From an uncultured Barnesiella sp. (GTDB taxonomy: Bacteria > Bacteroidota > Bacteroidia > Bacteroidales > Barnesiellaceae_A): 64,000 bases of DNA. The notes below the pieces were generated by a model. That model had not been told where the DNA came from and did not search any database. It saw only the letters and a program-made list of their open reading frames with translations. The position numbers were made by a program, and so were the translations under genes. Shown here piece by piece: positions 60,924 to 64,000 of this stretch (the first letter of the stretch is position 1; each line of letters begins with the position of its first letter). The DNA lies in the NCBI GenBank assembly GCA_944321085.1, contig CALUJY010000004.1, positions 1-64,000 of the forward strand, read 5' to 3'.

Positions 60924-61916
60924 ATGAAACGTTTCTACCCTTTATATACCCTATGTATGGTGGCGGTTGTCGTTTGGGCGGGATGCCAAGGCAAAACGTC
61001 GCGCGAGGCGGTGCGCGAAGAGATACCCGCCGTAGAAGTGCCTCGTTTCGATGCCGATAGCGCTTATGCTTATGTGGCGCATCAGGTATCGTTCGGTTAT
61101 CGAGTGCCCGGTACCGAAGCTCATCGCGCCGCGGCCGAGTGGTTGGCTGCCAAGTTACAGGCTTGCGGAGCAACGGTGACGCGGCAGGAGGCTGTCCTTA
61201 CGGCGTGGGATGGTACCCGCTTGCCCTCTTGCAATATCATCGGCTCGTTTGCTCCCGAAAAGGCGACACGTGTGTTGTTGCTTGCACATTGGGATTCGCG
61301 TCCTTATGCCGATTACGACCCCGACCCCGATTTTCGCCGTCATCCTATCGACGGTGCTAACGACGGCGCGAGCGGCGTGGGCGTATTGCTCGAAATAGCC
61401 CGCCATTTGGCCGACAATCCGCCGCAAGTGGGGGTGGATATTCTTTTGCTCGATGCCGAAGATTACGGCGCTCCGCACGATGTGTACGACGATGGCAGCT
61501 CGTGGGCGTTGGGCTCGCAGTATTGGGCTGAGCATCCGCACAAACCCGGGTATAGGGCGCGTTTTGGTATTTTGCTCGATATGGTAGGGGCAAAGGGAGC
61601 TATGTTTTATCGCGAGCAGTTCTCGCAATACTGGGCTTCGGCCGTACTCGATAAGGTATGGGCTGCCGCTGCACGATTGGGTTATGACTATATGTTTATC
61701 GATGAGTCGGGCGGCGGTGTTACCGACGACCACTTGTATATCAATCGTTATGGCATTCCTACCATCGATATCATACATCAGGAGCCACAGTCGCACACCG
61801 GATTTTTCCCGTATTGGCATACCCGTGGTGATAATATGGAGCATATCGACAAAACCGTTCTCGAAGCCGTAGGCCGTACGGTGATGACGGTTGTATATGA
61901 AGAAAAGGTGCAATGA
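60924..61916 (+). CDS. Glutaminyl-peptide cyclotransferase lipoprotein
   Basis: A 330-residue lipoprotein (lipobox WAGC) of the M28-like type II glutaminyl cyclase family. The enzyme forms N-terminal pyroglutamate. Zinc and active-site residues are visible in LLLAHWDSRPYAD, IDGANDGASGVGVL, LLLDAEDYGAP, IIHQEPQSHTGFFPYWHTRGDNME. In Porphyromonas-type Bacteroidales, N-terminal glutamine cyclisation stabilises many exported proteins, so this enzyme may act on secreted proteins made visible by signal-peptide removal. It is a single gene here. Confidence 0.93.
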   Translation: MKRFYPLYTLCMVAVVVWAGCQGKTSREAVREEIPAVEVPRFDADSAYAYVAHQVSFGYRVPGTEAHRAAAEWLAAKLQACGATVTRQEAVLTAWDGTRLPSCNIIGSFAPEKATRVLLLAHWDSRPYADYDPDPDFRRHPIDGANDGASGVGVLLEIARHLADNPPQVGVDILLLDAEDYGAPHDVYDDGSSWALGSQYWAEHPHKPGYRARFGILLDMVGAKGAMFYREQFSQYWASAVLDKVWAAAARLGYDYMFIDESGGGVTDDHLYINRYGIPTIDIIHQEPQSHTGFFPYWHTRGDNMEHIDKTVLEAVGRTVMTVVYEEKVQ

Positions 61917-61991
61917 TGTGTTGTCCGGTTCTACTTGATATGTGAATACGCTGTTTGCAGTGAAAAATTAATATAATCAAACAAAAAAGAG

Positions 61992-62426
61992 ATGACAATA
62001 GATGAAATTCAAGACGAGATAATCGACGAATTTTCGGCATTCGACGATTGGATGGACAAATACCAGATACTCATAGATATGGGCAATTCGCTGCCGCCCT
62101 TCGATGAAAAATACCGTGTAGACCAGAACCTCATCGAGGGTTGCCAAAGTCGTGTATGGCTGCATGCCGAGTATCGCGACGGGCTTCTTTTCTTCACGGC
62201 CGATAGCGATGCCATTATCGTAAAGGGCATTATTTCGTTGTTGATGAAAGTCCTTTCGGGTCGTACGCCCGACGAAATTCTTGCCTCAGACCTCCATTTT
62301 ATCGATGCCATCGGGCTGAAAGAGCATTTGTCGCCTACGCGTTCCAACGGTTTGCTCTCTATGGTAAAACAGATGCGCCTCTATGCTCTTGCTTTTAAGA
62401 CCAAAGGCGACGAAAACAGTTTGTAA
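61992..62426 (+). CDS. sufE: SufE-family sulfur acceptor
   Basis: A 144-residue SufE, which accepts sulfur from the cysteine desulfurase SufS for iron-sulfur assembly. The acceptor cysteine is in NLIEGCQSRVWL (Cys51), and the helix-rich C-terminus (LSPTRSNGLLSMVKQMR) is typical. No sufS is near. It starts a three-gene unit: the next gene begins two bases later. Confidence 0.95.
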   Translation: MTIDEIQDEIIDEFSAFDDWMDKYQILIDMGNSLPPFDEKYRVDQNLIEGCQSRVWLHAEYRDGLLFFTADSDAIIVKGIISLLMKVLSGRTPDEILASDLHFIDAIGLKEHLSPTRSNGLLSMVKQMRLYALAFKTKGDENSL

Positions 62427-62428
62427 CA

Positions 62429-63004
62429 ATGAAAAAGATAGCACTTTTCTGCTCTTCATCCGAGAGCATCGACCCCCTCTACGTTCACGAAGCTGCCATC
62501 ATAGGCGACTGGATAGGTAGCAACTCCTGTACGCTGGTATATGGCGGCTCGGCGCGCGGGTTGATGGAGGTTGCCGCCTCGCACGTACATCAGTCGGGCG
62601 GTAAGGTGATGGGAGTTATTCCCCAACGTTTTGCCGACAAGCACATGGCCAGTTCGCATATCGACGAGTTGGTGGTGACGGCCGATATGCAAGACCGTAA
62701 ACGTAGCATGTTGCAAGCCTGCGATGCCGTAGTAGTGTTGCCCGGAGGAGCCGGCACGATGGATGAGTTTTTCGATGCTTATGTCTGCCGTAAGTTAGGC
62801 TATACGCAGGCTCCCATCGTTATTTGCAATACCGGCGGTTTCTACGACCCGTTGCTTGCGCAGCTGGAACGTTGTTATGCCGAGCATTTCGCTTCGCCGC
62901 TCGAAGCTGGCATGTATCATGTGGCCGAAAATGCCGATATGGTATGCCGCACCCTTTACCGATTGTTTCCCACATTAAAATTACAACAACATGGAGAAAA
63001 GTAA
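62429..63004 (+). CDS. LOG-family Rossmann protein
   Basis: A 191-residue protein of the LOG (Lonely Guy) / TIGR00730 family, which includes cytokinin-riboside-monophosphate phosphoribohydrolases and nucleotide hydrolases. The conserved motif PGGAGTMDEFFDAY is present, with VVYGGSARGLMEVAA-type nucleotide-binding sequence before it. The bacterial substrate is generally a nucleotide; the exact one is unknown. It overlaps the next gene by 14 bases. Confidence 0.93.
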   Translation: MKKIALFCSSSESIDPLYVHEAAIIGDWIGSNSCTLVYGGSARGLMEVAASHVHQSGGKVMGVIPQRFADKHMASSHIDELVVTADMQDRKRSMLQACDAVVVLPGGAGTMDEFFDAYVCRKLGYTQAPIVICNTGGFYDPLLAQLERCYAEHFASPLEAGMYHVAENADMVCRTLYRLFPTLKLQQHGEK

Positions 63005-63551
63005 ATTGTACACACGCGGTGGCGACGCGGGCACTACGTCGCTGGTAGGCGGCCAACGGGTTGCGAAAGAGGATGTCCGCCTCGAAGCCTATGGCACAGT
63101 CGATGAGTTGAATGCTGCCGTGGGGCTGTTGGTGGCTCTGTTACAGGCCGACGATGCCGATGCCCGTTTGTTGCGTCACATACAGAATTGTCTGTTTGTC
63201 GTAGGTGCGTCGCTGGCTACCGATATAGACACTACACCCCTTCACGAGGCAAGTCGTTTGGCCGATGGGGAGGTTACCATCATAGAGCGTCGCATCGACG
63301 AAATAGACAGTCTCTTGCCGCCGCTCAATCGCTTTGTGTTGCCCGGCGGTTGCGAAGGGGCAGCGCGTGCTCATCTTTGCCGCACGATATGTCGCCGTGC
63401 CGAGCGTCGCATTTGCGCCCTTTCGGTCGAGCATGCCGTTGCCGATAATGTGATGAAATACGTTAATCGTCTCTCTGATTACTTCTTCGTTCTCGCTCGT
63501 TATCTGAACTTTACGGCACACCAACCCGAGTCTTTTTGGGGCGATGAATAA
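62991..63551 (+). CDS. pduO: Cobalamin adenosyltransferase, PduO type
   Basis: A 186-residue ATP:cob(I)alamin adenosyltransferase. It has the PduO N-terminal KLYTRGGDAGTTSLVGG ATP site, then EAYGTVDELNAAVGLL and the C-terminal RTICRRAERRI and NVMKYVNRLSDYFFVLARYLN segments. It converts cob(I)alamin to adenosylcobalamin, the cofactor of methylmalonyl-CoA mutase. It is separated from meaB by 50 kb. It is the last gene of the sufE-LOG-pduO unit. Confidence 0.94.
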   Translation: MEKSKLYTRGGDAGTTSLVGGQRVAKEDVRLEAYGTVDELNAAVGLLVALLQADDADARLLRHIQNCLFVVGASLATDIDTTPLHEASRLADGEVTIIERRIDEIDSLLPPLNRFVLPGGCEGAARAHLCRTICRRAERRICALSVEHAVADNVMKYVNRLSDYFFVLARYLNFTAHQPESFWGDE

Positions 63552-63626
63552 AAATTTTTCACAAAGGTTGTAACAAAAAGGTTATTTGCTACGTCTTCTT
63601 TGTGAAACCATTAAAAAACAGAAAAT

Positions 63627-64000
63627 ATGAGAAACTCAAAAGTATTCTTCATCGTATTGGCCGTTGTTGCTCTCCTTCCCGTGATGGCTTGTGGAAGAGT
63701 CCGTGTAGAAAGTAGCGAACGTTTTGTTACAAAACCTGTCACGCAGAAGTTAGGCACTTTCGATAAAATATCGGTTGTGGGCTCGGTAGATGTAGAGTTT
63801 ACCGTAGGCGACACCCGCAGTATGGAAATTTATGGCGCCGACAACGCGATACAATATGTCGATTTGTCGGTTCGCAATAATACGCTCTACGTAGATTTGA
63901 GCAACGATGTGAGTTTTTACGGCAAAACCCGTCTTACGGTTTTGGTTACCGCTCCGACTCTTACCGAAGTATCGGTTTCGGGTAGTGGCGATGTCGAGGT
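63627..64000 (+). CDS. Head-GIN domain (DUF2807) lipoprotein, partial
   Basis: The first 124 codons or so of a lipoprotein gene that runs off the window end (no stop in frame). MRNSKVFFIVLAVV leads to a lipobox (PVMACG). The next region has FDKISVVGSVDVEFTVGD and LYVDLSNDVSFYGKTRLTV, TLTEVSVSGSGDVE, the repeated strand pattern of the putative auto-transporter adhesin head-GIN domain. The role is unknown. Confidence 0.88.
   Translation, partial: MRNSKVFFIVLAVVALLPVMACGRVRVESSERFVTKPVTQKLGTFDKISVVGSVDVEFTVGDTRSMEIYGADNAIQYVDLSVRNNTLYVDLSNDVSFYGKTRLTVLVTAPTLTEVSVSGSGDVE

Overview
The window looks like chromosomal DNA of a gut-type Bacteroidales bacterium. The evidence is the repeated Bacteroidetes promoter pattern (TTG, 19-20 bases, TAnnTTTG), a complete type IX secretion core (porP-gldK-gldL-gldM-gldN), proteins with type IX C-terminal sorting domains, a SusC/SusD pair, many lipoproteins, a fused aspartokinase/homoserine dehydrogenase and a Bacteroidetes-style bcp-recA operon. 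The genus cannot be fixed from sequence alone; a Barnesiellaceae- or Porphyromonadaceae-like member would fit. No phage, integrase, transposase, CRISPR array or rRNA was seen.

Layout. 1-3.1 kb: an overlapping pair of secreted-protein genes, the first ending in a type IX sorting domain. 3.3-7.4 kb: rpmE2, bcp-recA, phoU, a PD-(D/E)XK-like orphan gene and tRNA-Ser(GGA). 7.7-15.2 kb (minus strand): a WG-repeat lipoprotein, thrA-apbE, and two DUF1573 genes followed by meaB. 15.9-20.6 kb: an internally duplicated secreted protein with a type IX domain, then flavodiiron protein plus dihydroorotate-dehydrogenase-like protein, and thioredoxin. 20.9-26.9 kb: a heavy-metal RND efflux operon with a His/Cys-rich small protein and a candidate structured RNA before the adaptor gene. 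27.3-34.97 kb: UDP-glucuronate decarboxylase, an OmpH-like lipoprotein, a dipeptidase, an inositol-phosphatase-family enzyme, an Lrp regulator, a GNAT enzyme and a ZnuA/ZnuC pair without a permease. 35.1-43.9 kb: a polysaccharide-utilisation-type locus (CE7-like esterase, SusC, SusD, a DUF4957/DUF5123-like lipoprotein and a small lipoprotein). 44.2-48.1 kb: a candidate 6S-like RNA, a small secreted protein, a tandem promoter-bearing repeat, and hflX-thioesterase-dprA. 48.3-54.5 kb: the type IX secretion core. 54.9-59.3 kb: xylB-xylA-xylE. 59.4-64 kb: two AT-rich envelope genes, glutaminyl cyclase, sufE-LOG-pduO, and the start of a DUF2807 lipoprotein gene.

How the parts fit. The type IX system could export the sorting-domain proteins found at 0.1 and 15.9 kb. 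The esterase, SusC/SusD locus and xylose operon together suggest use of xylan- or pectin-like glycans, with xylose entering the pentose phosphate pathway as xylulose-5-phosphate. The metal genes at 21-27 and 33-35 kb suggest metal-ion homeostasis.

The parts most worth a second look are non-coding: the 44.3 kb structured RNA, the nested hairpin before the metal efflux genes, the triple repeat before hflX, the promoters placed 5-6 bases before start codons, and a recurring GGGGCTG-type terminator family.
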